A DNA stretch of 64,000 nt from Niabella sp. (lineage in GTDB: Bacteria > Bacteroidota > Bacteroidia > Chitinophagales > Chitinophagaceae), in NCBI RefSeq assembly GCF_030150205.1, contig NZ_JASLGT010000033.1, positions 1 to 64,000 of the forward strand, written 5' to 3'. The notes beneath the pieces are model-generated. The model saw only the letters and a list, made by a program, of their open reading frames with translations, was not told the origin of the DNA and did no database searches. Both the position numbers and the translations under genes were made by a program. Shown here in pieces: positions 41,744 through 51,373 of this stretch (positions are counted from its first letter, which is position 1; each line of letters begins with the position of its first letter).

Positions 41744-44008
41744 TCAGGGTTCCAGGGCAAATGCAGCTACCTGGTAGGGCGCATCTTTTCCACTTTGGCG
41801 GTACGTTCCATCCGTAGCCATCGCAATCACTGAGAGCGTTTCCGCAAAAGCCGCCTTTCCGTCTCCCCCGGCATAGCAGCTATCCAGCAACTGAACCGGT
41901 GTAAATTGCTTGCGGTAAATACCGCCTGCCAGTGTATACCCGGAAGCGTCATCAATGACCATTCCCAACGCACCGGCATTGGCAACCCCACCACAGGTAC
42001 CTTTTGATACGCCAAAACTGAATACGGCAAAATTGTTAGGATGTGTGGCAAGGAAGGATAGCTCAAGATCCGCTTCCACCCCATCCGGTTTATATTTTAC
42101 AAAACCGCAGCAATCCGATGCCGCCGGTGTTCCGTTTACATTAACGGTAAACACGGCAGAATTGCAGGCGCTGTTATCCACACGTACCAGCATCTTAAAA
42201 GCCGCTGCCGTTGTTGCCGTTACGCCCGCCAGCAGTACATCCGGAGCATTTACGCTGGTATTGGCATCGTCAAACGCTGGTACTTTAAATGTTGTTTTTG
42301 GAATATTGGTCAGCAGTACACCAGACTGGTTAAATAATTCCAGCTTAAACTCATATAACCCATCTCCGCCCGGCGTTGCTCCGTTCCTTAATTGCGCGGA
42401 ATCGATACCAATGGTATGTGTGTTATGCGTACGTTCATACCACTGCGGATCCGTTTGCGGAGCATTGAACGGTGCCTGGCTGGGCCGCTCCGGCGGAATG
42501 ATATACAGGTTATTCTCGCCGCCAACCGTAAAAGGTCCCAGCTTCACATTGTCGTGACCGATCTGCTGGTCACCATTACCATCTATAAAAATAAAATCAT
42601 AGCTCTTATACTCCGGGGTATCGATCTGTTCGGTTGTGCCGCTTACAGGATTCAGGTCCGCCGCATTCACCTTCCGGTAGCTCCACCGGTAATAATAGAT
42701 TTCATTGCGGGGCAGGCCCTGTCCAAAACCCATGTAGAAATGAAATGCTCCACCAAAGGGCCGTTTGTAATCCCCCACGGATGTGCTGAAAAATCCATCG
42801 CCAATAGCGGCTGCATCTGTAAGACCAATGCGGTTGTAAGAAACGGACTGACCGGCAGGAGCCTGCAGGTAGCTTTGCTGGTTGATATGGGTAACACTGG
42901 TGCCGCCGATACTGCGGATCATTACCAGGTCGCCCGGAAGCGGGCAATTACAGCAGCAATCTACCGGAACACGCGGGTCCGTGATATGAATAGACAATTC
43001 GGTTCCGCAATGATAATTCCAATAGGTGTTGCAGGGTTTGGGAGGATTATATACGATTGTCCATACGCCGTTTACCAGGTATTCTATCCAGATATACAGA
43101 TCCGGCCGGTCTCCAAAACAACGGTAAGTGATATTGGTATCAAAACGTCCGCTGGCATCGGTATACACCAGTTTCCGCTCCGTACAACGGTAGAGCCAGG
43201 GCCACCACCAGGGCCGCAAACAAAACCAGGGATGCAGCAGTTCATAGTTCGCAACAATGGTGCTCCGGATCTGGTCCAGGTTCCCGGATAAGAGCTGTTG
43301 CCTTACATTGGCACCAATATCCGGAAGCTTTTCTGCCACCTGTAATTGCAATTGCTCCGGAGACCGGGTTTTAAAAACCGATGCATCCGGTACCGCTCCA
43401 CTCCGGGCTGTTTGTACAAACGGAGGCGGGTCCGGAACGGGAACCGGGTTGCGGATCACTTCGACAGGGTCCAGAAACAGCTCCGGGATTTTTGCGATAA
43501 TGGGATCGGGGACCCGGTGAATCCAATAAATGATCGGATCTATTTCACAGATATGCACCCTGGCGCGACATACCGGACGGTCGCTCCAGCCATCTCCGGA
43601 ATGAAACCATTTGGAAACCTTACCGGTGACCCTGCAGCGGCAAACCGGCCAAAAACGGCTAATGGCAGCCGGAACGGGTAAAATAGAAACCTGTCCGTCT
43701 TTAACATTGCTGTTTAGAAGGGCCTCGTAAGGTTGCAGCGTTTCCAGGTCTGTAATCGTCTTTATTTTTTGTACTTCTTTATCCGTGCCTGCAGCCAGGA
43801 ACAGCCGTAGTTCATCGGCACGTACGCCATTTTTATCCGTCCGGAACGCTGTAGCTTTTGCAAGATCAAATTCCAGCAGACTGTTCCGCACCGGTTGCAC
43901 CTGTAACAACGGCCCGTTGCAGTAAAAAAGAAACCCAAAGACCAATAGTTCCTTTTCCGGCGGTTGCTCATAGTTTACCGCCAGCGATAGTTTTCTTATT
44001 GCTTCCAT
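41744..44008 (-). CDS. Large Cys-cluster protein with transthyretin/Cna-B-like domain, function unknown
   Basis: A 754-aa protein without signal peptide. About residues 1-110 form an N-terminal domain. About 120-345 is a prealbumin-like domain (CRCRVTGKVSKW, RPVCRARVHICEIDP, KLVYTDASGRFDTNITY, DLYIWIEYLVNG) with a long Pro-rich and helical insertion, including the very aromatic HPWFCLRPWWWPWLYRC. Residues about 346-370 hold a cysteine cluster (VDCCCNCPLPGDLV), and the C-terminal half is beta-rich with GGDGLYEFKLELFNQSG and ASDCCGFVKY. No family recognised. Likely part of a protein assembly with its operon partners; a virion- or appendage-like role is speculation. Confidence 0.8.
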   Translation of the reverse strand: MEAIRKLSLAVNYEQPPEKELLVFGFLFYCNGPLLQVQPVRNSLLEFDLAKATAFRTDKNGVRADELRLFLAAGTDKEVQKIKTITDLETLQPYEALLNSNVKDGQVSILPVPAAISRFWPVCRCRVTGKVSKWFHSGDGWSDRPVCRARVHICEIDPIIYWIHRVPDPIIAKIPELFLDPVEVIRNPVPVPDPPPFVQTARSGAVPDASVFKTRSPEQLQLQVAEKLPDIGANVRQQLLSGNLDQIRSTIVANYELLHPWFCLRPWWWPWLYRCTERKLVYTDASGRFDTNITYRCFGDRPDLYIWIEYLVNGVWTIVYNPPKPCNTYWNYHCGTELSIHITDPRVPVDCCCNCPLPGDLVMIRSIGGTSVTHINQQSYLQAPAGQSVSYNRIGLTDAAAIGDGFFSTSVGDYKRPFGGAFHFYMGFGQGLPRNEIYYYRWSYRKVNAADLNPVSGTTEQIDTPEYKSYDFIFIDGNGDQQIGHDNVKLGPFTVGGENNLYIIPPERPSQAPFNAPQTDPQWYERTHNTHTIGIDSAQLRNGATPGGDGLYEFKLELFNQSGVLLTNIPKTTFKVPAFDDANTSVNAPDVLLAGVTATTAAAFKMLVRVDNSACNSAVFTVNVNGTPAASDCCGFVKYKPDGVEADLELSFLATHPNNFAVFSFGVSKGTCGGVANAGALGMVIDDASGYTLAGGIYRKQFTPVQLLDSCYAGGDGKAAFAETLSVIAMATDGTYRQSGKDAPYQVAAFALEP

Positions 44009-44149
44009 AAAATATATTTAAAGAATGATCTGGTTGAGATTTAAAATTTGTTTTTGCGTATTGCCTTTGGTGATTCGGCTTTTGAGATTTGATTTTTGTG
44101 ATTTGGTCTTTGTGATTTGGTCTTGTGATTGCGCCAGCACTCTCACCGG

Positions 44150-45472
44150 TTACACATCGGTATCTTTATCCTCCGCAACCGGACAGCAGCGGTACTCCTG
44201 CGATTTTTCCAGCAATTCGATCTGTTTGCGCAACAGGTCGTTTTCCAACTGTAAGCGTTCTTTTAACAGCGGCTCACAAACATCGCAGTCATCCAGGCAG
44301 CCTTTTACGATAATGCCGGGTGTGGGCAACGAAAACTCCGCTTCAAACCCGATCATCCGTTTGATCTCATCGCTTACTTTCCCGGCTTTGTCGATCAGAC
44401 TTTTTGCCGCCAACTGCTCATCTACCTCCCGGAGGGCCTTCGATCTTGTGGCATCATCAATGGGGCTACCCAGATCCGCCTTAATACCGGCACCGGATAC
44501 AGCCGTAGCCCTGGGCGCTTCAAAGAGCGCATTCAGATTGGTATTTACAGAAAGGGTATTGATCCGGCCCGCCACTGCCGTTTCGGCCACCCTGTTCAGA
44601 GCCACGGTAGCCGGTATATCCTGTGGCACGAAGGCGATGGGAAGCTTTACTGCACCGGGTTTCAGCACACCACCCACCGGCGCATTCTCATCCAGTACAC
44701 GTCGCTCGATGGCCACCAGCTCAAATTTTATTTTTTGCTTTTTATTCAGCCTGTAAAACATGTAGGTAACGGCATGGCATTGGTTCCGGTTACTGAATTC
44801 CCTCGAGGATGCTTCAAAATGATCCTGCGACTCGCCTTCGATATGCGTACGGCTGCTGACCTCTCCAATAGATACTGCGTGCGTCTTTTTTGAAGCTTCC
44901 GCAGCCTGCGAGGCCGCGCTTTCCATATGCGAACGCTGCTGATTCAGGTAGTCGAAGGTGGAATGACTGTTATGACTGCCCCGGGCATTGGTACTGGCAC
45001 TGGCGCTAAGACTAAAAGGATTGACACTGCCGCCGGCATCACCATGAAAATCCCATTTTCCCTCTGAAGAGCTATCTGCCTCTCCCGACTGTGCCGCCGA
45101 GGCGTCTGCCATATATTTTTGCACGGCCGACATATAATATTGCTCCTCCGAGATCTGCTCGCTCCGGTAGCTGAGTTTGGTTTCGCTGTCATAGCTGAAC
45201 GTGCTCCTCCGGTCGGTGGTTGTTAACCGCACTTTTTCCCCCGGAAGCAATGTAGTACTGTATACCGGATCGCCCAGTACCAGTCCCAGGGTACATCTTG
45301 AAAATTTAAAGCGGAGGATCACCTCCACTACTACGTTCCTTCTTCCGGCAACCAGTGTGGCCGTGGGATAGGTTAGTACACGACTGAAATTGATCACATC
45401 ACAATGATCATCGGGGACCAGTTCGGGGCAGCAGGGGATCGCCGGCTCTTTCTCCGAAATATGTTTTGACAT
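44150..45472 (-). CDS. Coiled-coil/Ser-rich protein with terminal CC motifs, function unknown
   Basis: A 440-aa protein without signal peptide. The N-terminus has IPCCPELVPDDHCD, then a beta domain (about 35-95; VVVEVILRFKFSRCTLGLVL, TTLLPGEKVRLTTTDRRSTF). A Ser/Ala/His-rich middle (about 115-230) is followed by QCHAVTYMFYRLNKKQKIKFEL. The C-terminus contains CLDDCDVCEPLLKERLQLEN, a coiled coil and the ending EYRCCPVAED. It is the first gene of the operon, 141 nt before the 754-aa partner. No family assigned. The paired cysteines at both ends resemble those of its partners and suggest shared metal binding or disulfides. Confidence 0.8.
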   Translation of the reverse strand: MSKHISEKEPAIPCCPELVPDDHCDVINFSRVLTYPTATLVAGRRNVVVEVILRFKFSRCTLGLVLGDPVYSTTLLPGEKVRLTTTDRRSTFSYDSETKLSYRSEQISEEQYYMSAVQKYMADASAAQSGEADSSSEGKWDFHGDAGGSVNPFSLSASASTNARGSHNSHSTFDYLNQQRSHMESAASQAAEASKKTHAVSIGEVSSRTHIEGESQDHFEASSREFSNRNQCHAVTYMFYRLNKKQKIKFELVAIERRVLDENAPVGGVLKPGAVKLPIAFVPQDIPATVALNRVAETAVAGRINTLSVNTNLNALFEAPRATAVSGAGIKADLGSPIDDATRSKALREVDEQLAAKSLIDKAGKVSDEIKRMIGFEAEFSLPTPGIIVKGCLDDCDVCEPLLKERLQLENDLLRKQIELLEKSQEYRCCPVAEDKDTDV

Positions 45473-45820
45473 TTCTATGAGTTTTAAAGGTTAAATAAAG
45501 CGAAGGGCTACAGTTTAAAGAGAGGCAGCGAAAGAACATTCAATGGCCCGGCCGGGTACCGATCATTATACCGCTCTGATAATATTACTTACAAACGTCT
45601 TTCCTTAAAGGCAGCGTTGATACAAAACTACTGCGTGGCAAAGCCGAAGTCAATCGCCAAATAAAGGGAGCGCCATCCATCCGTCATGGACCGCAGCATA
45701 ACGCATCCCGCGCCGTTTTTGAAACAGAGTTACAATAAAAGCAGCCCGATCTGCAACATGGTTTTAATAATAACCCGGATTTGAACCAACAGCCATTTTC
45801 TGTTGTAGTAATTTTGTATT
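45473..45820. other. Divergent intergenic region, 348 bp
   Basis: It lies between the start of the Cys-rich operon (minus) and the CopA-like gene (plus). No gene is supported. TAATTTTG at 45809-45816 is a perfect -7 box for the ATPase gene, only 4 nt before its ATG. I see no clear CsoR- or CueR-type palindrome. Confidence 0.6.
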
Positions 45821-47974
45821 ATGGAAACAGCAGCAAAGATCAAATGGAAAGTGGAGGGTATGGATTGCCCAACCTGTGCCCTTACGATTAACAAATACCT
45901 GGAAAAAGAAGGCATGGAAAACGTGAAAGTGAACTTTGCCACCGGTGATGTCAGCTTTGAATTGAAAGGACAGAAAAATGAATCGGTATTATCGAAAGGA
46001 TTAACCGGTTTGGGTTATACCGTAATGGATCACGATGAAGCACAGGCACATCAGCACACACATACGCATAACCATGACAAACAGCGGGGATGGTTAACCA
46101 CCAATATGCAACGCTTCTGGTTTTGTTTACCTTTTACCCTGGTATTGATGCTGCATATGATACCGGCGCTTCAGCACTCATGGCTCATGCAACCCTGGAT
46201 CCAGTTTGCCATTACCCTTCCGGTGTTTGCGGTGGGCATGTCTTATTTTGGCGTCAGCGCCATTAAAAGCATCCGTAACCGTATGCCCAATATGAACGTG
46301 CTGGTTACCATTGGCGCCCTGGCGGCGTTTATTTACAGTTTGTATGGCACTTTGACCGGCCAGCATGATTATATTTTTTATGAAACCGCCGCCACGGTGA
46401 TCACGCTGGTATTCCTGGGCAATTACATGGAAGAGCATACCGTTTCATCCACCCAGGCGCAATTAAAAAAGCTGGCTCAAACACAAGTGGTAATGGCCAA
46501 TATGATTGCCTACGACCAGGAGCATCATGAAAACATCTTTCCTGTAGAAAGCACTGCCTTAAGGACGGGCGACCTCATCCTTATTAAAAGCGGTGAGCAG
46601 GTACCTGCAGATTGCAAAATATTATGGGGGGAGGCGCAGGTAAACGAAGCCATCCTTACCGGGGAAAGCGTTCCGGTAAAAAAGCAGTCGAAAGACATCC
46701 TGATCGGCGGCAGCATGATGGCAGACGGTACGGTAAAGGCGCAGGTAACCGCTGTAGGAAAAGATACCGTGATGGCCGGCATCATTAACCTGGTAAACGA
46801 AGCCCAGGGAGAAAAACCACCCGTACAGCAGATGGCCGATAAGATCAGTGCCGTTTTCGTTCCCGTAGTCATTGGCATTGCCGTTCTTACATTTATGGTC
46901 AACTGGTTTATTTTACAGGATTTTACCCCTGCGTTAATGCGGGCCATTGCCGTGCTGGTGATTGCCTGCCCCTGCGCCATGGGACTGGCCACTCCGGCAG
47001 CTATTGCTGTGGGCCTGGGACGTGGCGCGCGCAACGGCGTATTGTTCCGCAATGCCACCAGTCTGGAAAATTTCAAAGACATCCGCCAGGTGGTATTTGA
47101 TAAAACCGGTACCCTTACCACCGGAAATTTTACGATTGCCGGTTTTCAGATCCTGGATGAACATATCAGTGAAGAAGCATTTAAAACCATTGTATATTCA
47201 TTGGAAAAATATTCGAACCACCCCATTGCAAAAAGCGTTGCCCGTAACTGGAAAACAAAAAGCGAGATCCGCTGGAAGCAGGTCAAAGAAGAAAAAGGCA
47301 GGGGAATGTTTGCTACCGACAAGGAGGGTGTTGAATATGGGGCGGGGTCTTTTGAGATCGCCGGCGAACAAACCAGCGCCGACCATCATAATATTTATAT
47401 TACCCGCAATCAACAGCTGATTGGCACCATCGACTTGAAGGATGAACTGCGGCCGGAAGCCAAAACAGTCATCAACTACTTTCACAGTAAAAATATTAAG
47501 ACCATTTTACTGAGTGGCGACCGGCTTTCGAAGGCGAAACAAATTGCGGAAGAACTGGGGATCGATGAGGTTATTGCAGAAAAAACACCGGAAGAAAAGC
47601 TACAGATCATTGGTGAAAAAAATGCACAGACGCCCACCGCCATGGTAGGTGACGGCATCAACGATGCGCCAGCCCTGGCAAAGGCTACCATTGGCATCAG
47701 CATGAGCGACGCCTCGCAAATTGCAATGCAGACGGCGCAGGTAGTACTCACGAATCATGGCTTAAAACACCTGCCGTTGGCAATGGGATTGGGCAGGCAT
47801 ACCTACAAAACCATTAAAGAAAACCTGTTCTGGGCCTTTTCTTACAATATCATTGCCATACCGGTAGCCGCAATCGGATTGCTGACCCCGATGTTCGGAG
47901 CGCTTATTATGGCGTTTAGCGATGTGATACTGGCGCTGAACAGCGGAAGGCTAATGGTGAAAAAAGTGGTGTAA
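45821..47974 (+). CDS. copA: Heavy-metal P1B-type ATPase, CopA-like copper exporter
   Basis: A 717-aa inner-membrane pump that exports Cu(I) using ATP. It has one N-terminal heavy-metal-associated domain with GMDCPTC (Cys16, Cys19), a His-rich linker (HQHTHTHNHDK, about 72-82), eight predicted helices with the CPC metal site (Cys383-Pro384-Cys385), actuator LTGESVP, phosphorylation DKTGTLT (Asp427) and the hinge GDGINDAPAL. CPC and the single HMA domain favour Cu(I); substrate is inferred. The -7 box 4 nt upstream implies a leaderless mRNA. The SCO1-like gene far upstream is another copper protein but is not linked. Confidence 0.93.
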   Translation: METAAKIKWKVEGMDCPTCALTINKYLEKEGMENVKVNFATGDVSFELKGQKNESVLSKGLTGLGYTVMDHDEAQAHQHTHTHNHDKQRGWLTTNMQRFWFCLPFTLVLMLHMIPALQHSWLMQPWIQFAITLPVFAVGMSYFGVSAIKSIRNRMPNMNVLVTIGALAAFIYSLYGTLTGQHDYIFYETAATVITLVFLGNYMEEHTVSSTQAQLKKLAQTQVVMANMIAYDQEHHENIFPVESTALRTGDLILIKSGEQVPADCKILWGEAQVNEAILTGESVPVKKQSKDILIGGSMMADGTVKAQVTAVGKDTVMAGIINLVNEAQGEKPPVQQMADKISAVFVPVVIGIAVLTFMVNWFILQDFTPALMRAIAVLVIACPCAMGLATPAAIAVGLGRGARNGVLFRNATSLENFKDIRQVVFDKTGTLTTGNFTIAGFQILDEHISEEAFKTIVYSLEKYSNHPIAKSVARNWKTKSEIRWKQVKEEKGRGMFATDKEGVEYGAGSFEIAGEQTSADHHNIYITRNQQLIGTIDLKDELRPEAKTVINYFHSKNIKTILLSGDRLSKAKQIAEELGIDEVIAEKTPEEKLQIIGEKNAQTPTAMVGDGINDAPALAKATIGISMSDASQIAMQTAQVVLTNHGLKHLPLAMGLGRHTYKTIKENLFWAFSYNIIAIPVAAIGLLTPMFGALIMAFSDVILALNSGRLMVKKVV

Positions 47975-48378
47975 CGCCGTGCAATAAGGAGCCAACCACA
48001 GGCATGCTTCCTGCTTTAGGACGGAAATGCCCAACCGGATTTTTAAGGATACGGCAGGCAGTGCATGGATTGTATAAAACCGGGTCGAAACAATACTTCA
48101 AAGTCAGTTTCAGCGTTCAATTGGGATGCAGATGCTCCATAAATCTATGTTAAAAACCTGCGGAGATGGTATTGCTCCCCTGCTGCATTCCCGGTCTTCA
48201 AATGCATGAAACTGCGGCGTTGCCATATCACCTGCGGATTTTCCGGGAATTACGGCTTGTAAATCCGTGAAACGCCCGGCACCCGGTTGCTGCGGCCCTT
48301 CGGGATTTGAAAATTCCGTGTACCTTTGAATAGTAAACGAATGGGGCTCAATATCAGGTTATCAGAAGATCAGCATCT
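47975..48378. other. Intergenic region before recQ, 404 bp
   Basis: No gene is supported. Near 48296 lies CCCTTCGGGATTT, the hairpin motif of the 23-kb tandem repeat on the opposite strand. TACCTTTG at 48321-48328 is a perfect -7 box, giving recQ a leader of about 45 nt. TATCAGGTTATCAG before the start belongs to the ATCAG repeat family. Confidence 0.6.
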
Positions 48379-50295
48379 ATGGAACAGGCGTTGCGGGAAA
48401 CTTTAAAGAAGTATTTTGGGTATGACCATTTTCGTCCATTGCAGTCAGCAATCATCCAAACGGCCATTGAAGGGAAAGATGTGCTGGCCCTGATGCCTAC
48501 CGGTGGCGGCAAATCACTCTGTTACCAGATACCGGGTTTATACAAAGAAGGGCTTTGCCTGGTTATTTCGCCGCTGATCGCCCTGATGAACGACCAGGTA
48601 CAGAACCTGCGCAAAAAAAATATCACGGCCTTCGCCATTCATACCGGTATGCAGCGCAAAGAAGTGATCCATGTACTGAAGACCGCTGCACACAGTAACT
48701 GCAAATTCCTGTATGTTTCTCCGGAGCGACTGGAAACTAACCTCTTTAAGGAATACCTTCCGGCACTGCATATAAACCTGGTTGCAGTAGATGAGGCCCA
48801 TTGTATCTCTCAATGGGGGTACGATTTCCGCCCTCCCTATTTACGTATTGCCCGGTTACGGGAGGAGCTGCCCGGCGTGCCCATCATGGCGCTGACGGCC
48901 TCAGCAACCCCAAAAGTACAGGAAGACATTTGTGAAAAACTTTCACCGGAGGGTGCAAACAACTTCACCATTTACCGCCAGTCTTTTGAACGGCCGAATT
49001 TATCTTACAGTGTTTTTAAAGTAGCCAGCCGTATCCATAAAATAACGGAGATCCTGAAAAATGTTCCGGGGTCAGCGATCGTTTATTGCAAAACCCGCAA
49101 ACATACCAAGGAACTTAAGGACCTCCTGCTGATGGAAGGCATTGCCGCCGACTATTACAATGCGGGATTGCCGGCCGAAGAACGCACCCGAAAACAACAG
49201 GACTGGATCCGGAACAAAACCCGGGTGATCGTATGCACCAATGCCTTTGGTATGGGCATCGATAAACCGGATGTACGGGTAGTTATCCATGCGGATGTTC
49301 CGGACTGCCTGGAAAATTATTACCAGGAAGCGGGACGTGCCGGAAGAGACGGAGAAAAATCCTATGCTGTTTTACTGTATAATGATGCAGAACTGGACGT
49401 ACTGGAGAAAATGCCCGATCAACGCTTTCCCGATCTGGAAACCATCCGGAAGGTATATGGCAGCGTGATACACTACCTCCAGTTACCGGAAGGAGAACCG
49501 CCTGGCGAGTTTTATGATTTTGACCTGAAAGATTTTATTAAAAAATTCGGGCTGGATGTTACCACAGCCATCTATGCCCTAAAGGCACTGGAGCAGGACG
49601 GCTGGCTTACCTTTAATGAACAGGTTTTTATACCGTCAACGGTCCGGTTTACGGTGTATAAAGAGGCACTGTATGAATATGAAGCAACCCATGCCGATTC
49701 AGAGCCGCTGATTAAAACCCTGCTGCGCACCTATGAGGGGATCTACGATTATCCCATCGGAATTTCAGAAAGTTATGTGGCTTACCTGATGAAAACGGAT
49801 ATTCCCGTTATCAAAGAGCAGCTCCTGCGGCTGCATGCGGATGGCGTTATTGACTACCAGCCGCGGAAAGAAGACCCGCAGCTGATGCTCACCCGCACAA
49901 GGATCCGGATTGCTGAACTGCAAATCAATATGAAGAACTACATGGCCCGTAAACGGCTTTTTACCGAACGGATCGAACAGATGAAACAGTTCATTCTCAA
50001 TGAAAGAGAATGCCGCAGCAAAATGATCGGTCAGTATTTTGGAGATATGGCGATAAAGGATTGCGGCGTTTGTGATAACTGTTTAAAAAGAAGAAATAAT
50101 CAACTTACACACGAGGTCTTCAAAACCATTCAAACCCGGATCCGGGAAACACTTACAGCCCCCTGCACCATCCCGCAACTGATGACCCAGTTACAGGGTA
50201 TTGAAAAAGAACATATCTGGACGGTGATCAATTTTCTTACCCGCGAAGAGCAAATCCAGATGCTGGAGGACGGCACCATCAGCTGGAAAAAATAA
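48379..50295 (+). CDS. recQ: ATP-dependent DNA helicase RecQ
   Basis: A 638-aa 3'-to-5' helicase. Walker A is TGGGKSLCYQ (Lys45); the DEAH box is DEAHCISQWG (from Asp138); then TASATP, VCTNAFGMGIDKPDVR and motif VI QEAGRAGRDG. The zinc-binding domain has Cys545, Cys562, Cys565 and Cys568. The protein ends shortly after a winged-helix-like region, with no clear HRDC domain, as in the short RecQ form common in Bacteroidota. Promoter -7 box at 48321-48328. Confidence 0.95.
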   Translation: MEQALRETLKKYFGYDHFRPLQSAIIQTAIEGKDVLALMPTGGGKSLCYQIPGLYKEGLCLVISPLIALMNDQVQNLRKKNITAFAIHTGMQRKEVIHVLKTAAHSNCKFLYVSPERLETNLFKEYLPALHINLVAVDEAHCISQWGYDFRPPYLRIARLREELPGVPIMALTASATPKVQEDICEKLSPEGANNFTIYRQSFERPNLSYSVFKVASRIHKITEILKNVPGSAIVYCKTRKHTKELKDLLLMEGIAADYYNAGLPAEERTRKQQDWIRNKTRVIVCTNAFGMGIDKPDVRVVIHADVPDCLENYYQEAGRAGRDGEKSYAVLLYNDAELDVLEKMPDQRFPDLETIRKVYGSVIHYLQLPEGEPPGEFYDFDLKDFIKKFGLDVTTAIYALKALEQDGWLTFNEQVFIPSTVRFTVYKEALYEYEATHADSEPLIKTLLRTYEGIYDYPIGISESYVAYLMKTDIPVIKEQLLRLHADGVIDYQPRKEDPQLMLTRTRIRIAELQINMKNYMARKRLFTERIEQMKQFILNERECRSKMIGQYFGDMAIKDCGVCDNCLKRRNNQLTHEVFKTIQTRIRETLTAPCTIPQLMTQLQGIEKEHIWTVINFLTREEQIQMLEDGTISWKK

Positions 50296-50634
50296 TCTTC
50301 AACAGCATGTCATCCGCCAACAGCGTCTGAGTATCCCCTTAAAACATTATGACCATTATTTGACGGGAAGCCGGTATGTGTGGGCATAAAGAAGGCCGAT
50401 TGTAAAAACAATCAGCCGTTGCTAACCTATGAAAAACACCTACTGTAAAGGTACGAAAAAGATCGTTTAAAAAAATCAGCGCACCGGAATTTTCTTAAAA
50501 ATTTGTCAAAATCATCCGCGCCATTAAAACATAAATCGCGGATTCGCAAAATTTAGTCCCGGAGCTCAGTAATGGCTTGGTTATTGTGCATATTTTCCTG
50601 CCCTTTATTACCCTCTTAACAATCGTGAACACAT
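50296..50634. other. Intergenic region between recQ and the SMI1/KNR4 gene, 339 bp
   Basis: No gene is supported. A hairpin at 50394-50417 (GATTGT, AAAA, ACAATC inside GGC/GCC, one mismatch) could act as a terminator or processing site but lacks a T-run. AATCGCGGATTCGCAAAATT near 50515 is a remnant of the CGCAGATT-type repeat. Confidence 0.55.
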
Positions 50635-51363
50635 ATGCAACAATTAATCAGGATCCGGGAAAAACTGGATCAACTCCGTAATATGGATATCAGGCAGGAA
50701 TTGCCTGGTGCCGACGCCCATCAATACCGGCTGAACCCGGTGCTAAAGCCGGAAGAAGTGCACCGGTTTGAAACGACGCACCAGGTACAATTGCCGGAAG
50801 AATACGTAGCCTTTCTTACCAACCTGGGCGACGGTGGCGCAGGTCCGTTTCAAGGTCTTCGTCAACTGGAAGGCAGCCGGATCAGCTTCTTTGACCCTAC
50901 CGGTGCCCACCAGTACTTTGATTTATCCCGGCCCTTCCCCCACACTGAAAAATGGAATATGGAATGGGAACTGGAGGCGCTGGATGCCCGGCTGGAGGCT
51001 GCGTATGAAGCGGGAAACCAGCAGCTGGAAAAGCAGCTTTTTGAAAGAAAATGGGACCTCATCAGCGGGACTGAGCATGATCAGGGGCGGTTATATATGA
51101 CCGATGATGGCTATGGCACCCAGATCAGCCTGGTAGTAAATGGCCAGGAAAAGGGAAACATGTGGTCCGACGAACGGATCAACGACGGTGGCATTCATCC
51201 CTCAAATGAACTGGGCAATACGGGAAAGATATCGTTCCTGAACTGGTATGAACTATGGCTGGATCACGCGCTCAAAAAAATGCGCGGCGTTCAGCGAAGG
51301 TTCTTTCCGTTCCTGTCGCTCAACGAGCCCAGGAAGATCCGGGATTCCGTTTCCTGTAAATAG
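50635..51363 (+). CDS. SMI1/KNR4 family protein
   Basis: A 242-aa cytoplasmic protein with the SMI1/KNR4 (SUKH) domain: LNPVLKPEEVHRFETTHQVQLPEEYVAFLTNLGDGGAGPFQGL (about 36-85), then YMTDDGYGTQISLVVNGQEKGNMWSDERIN (about 155-185) and LNWYELWLDHALKKM. SUKH proteins are often immunity proteins against secreted nuclease or deaminase toxins; many are also stand-alone. No polymorphic toxin is next to it, so the role is open. Its end lies 10 nt from the convergent lysoplasmalogenase-like gene. Confidence 0.85.
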   Translation: MQQLIRIREKLDQLRNMDIRQELPGADAHQYRLNPVLKPEEVHRFETTHQVQLPEEYVAFLTNLGDGGAGPFQGLRQLEGSRISFFDPTGAHQYFDLSRPFPHTEKWNMEWELEALDARLEAAYEAGNQQLEKQLFERKWDLISGTEHDQGRLYMTDDGYGTQISLVVNGQEKGNMWSDERINDGGIHPSNELGNTGKISFLNWYELWLDHALKKMRGVQRRFFPFLSLNEPRKIRDSVSCK

Positions 51364-51373
51364 CAAAAAAAAA

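Noticed and set aside
44025..44756. 243-aa plus-strand frame opposite the 440-aa Cys-cluster gene
   Set aside because: Mirror of the real gene; Ser/Phe-rich composition is typical of antisense reading.
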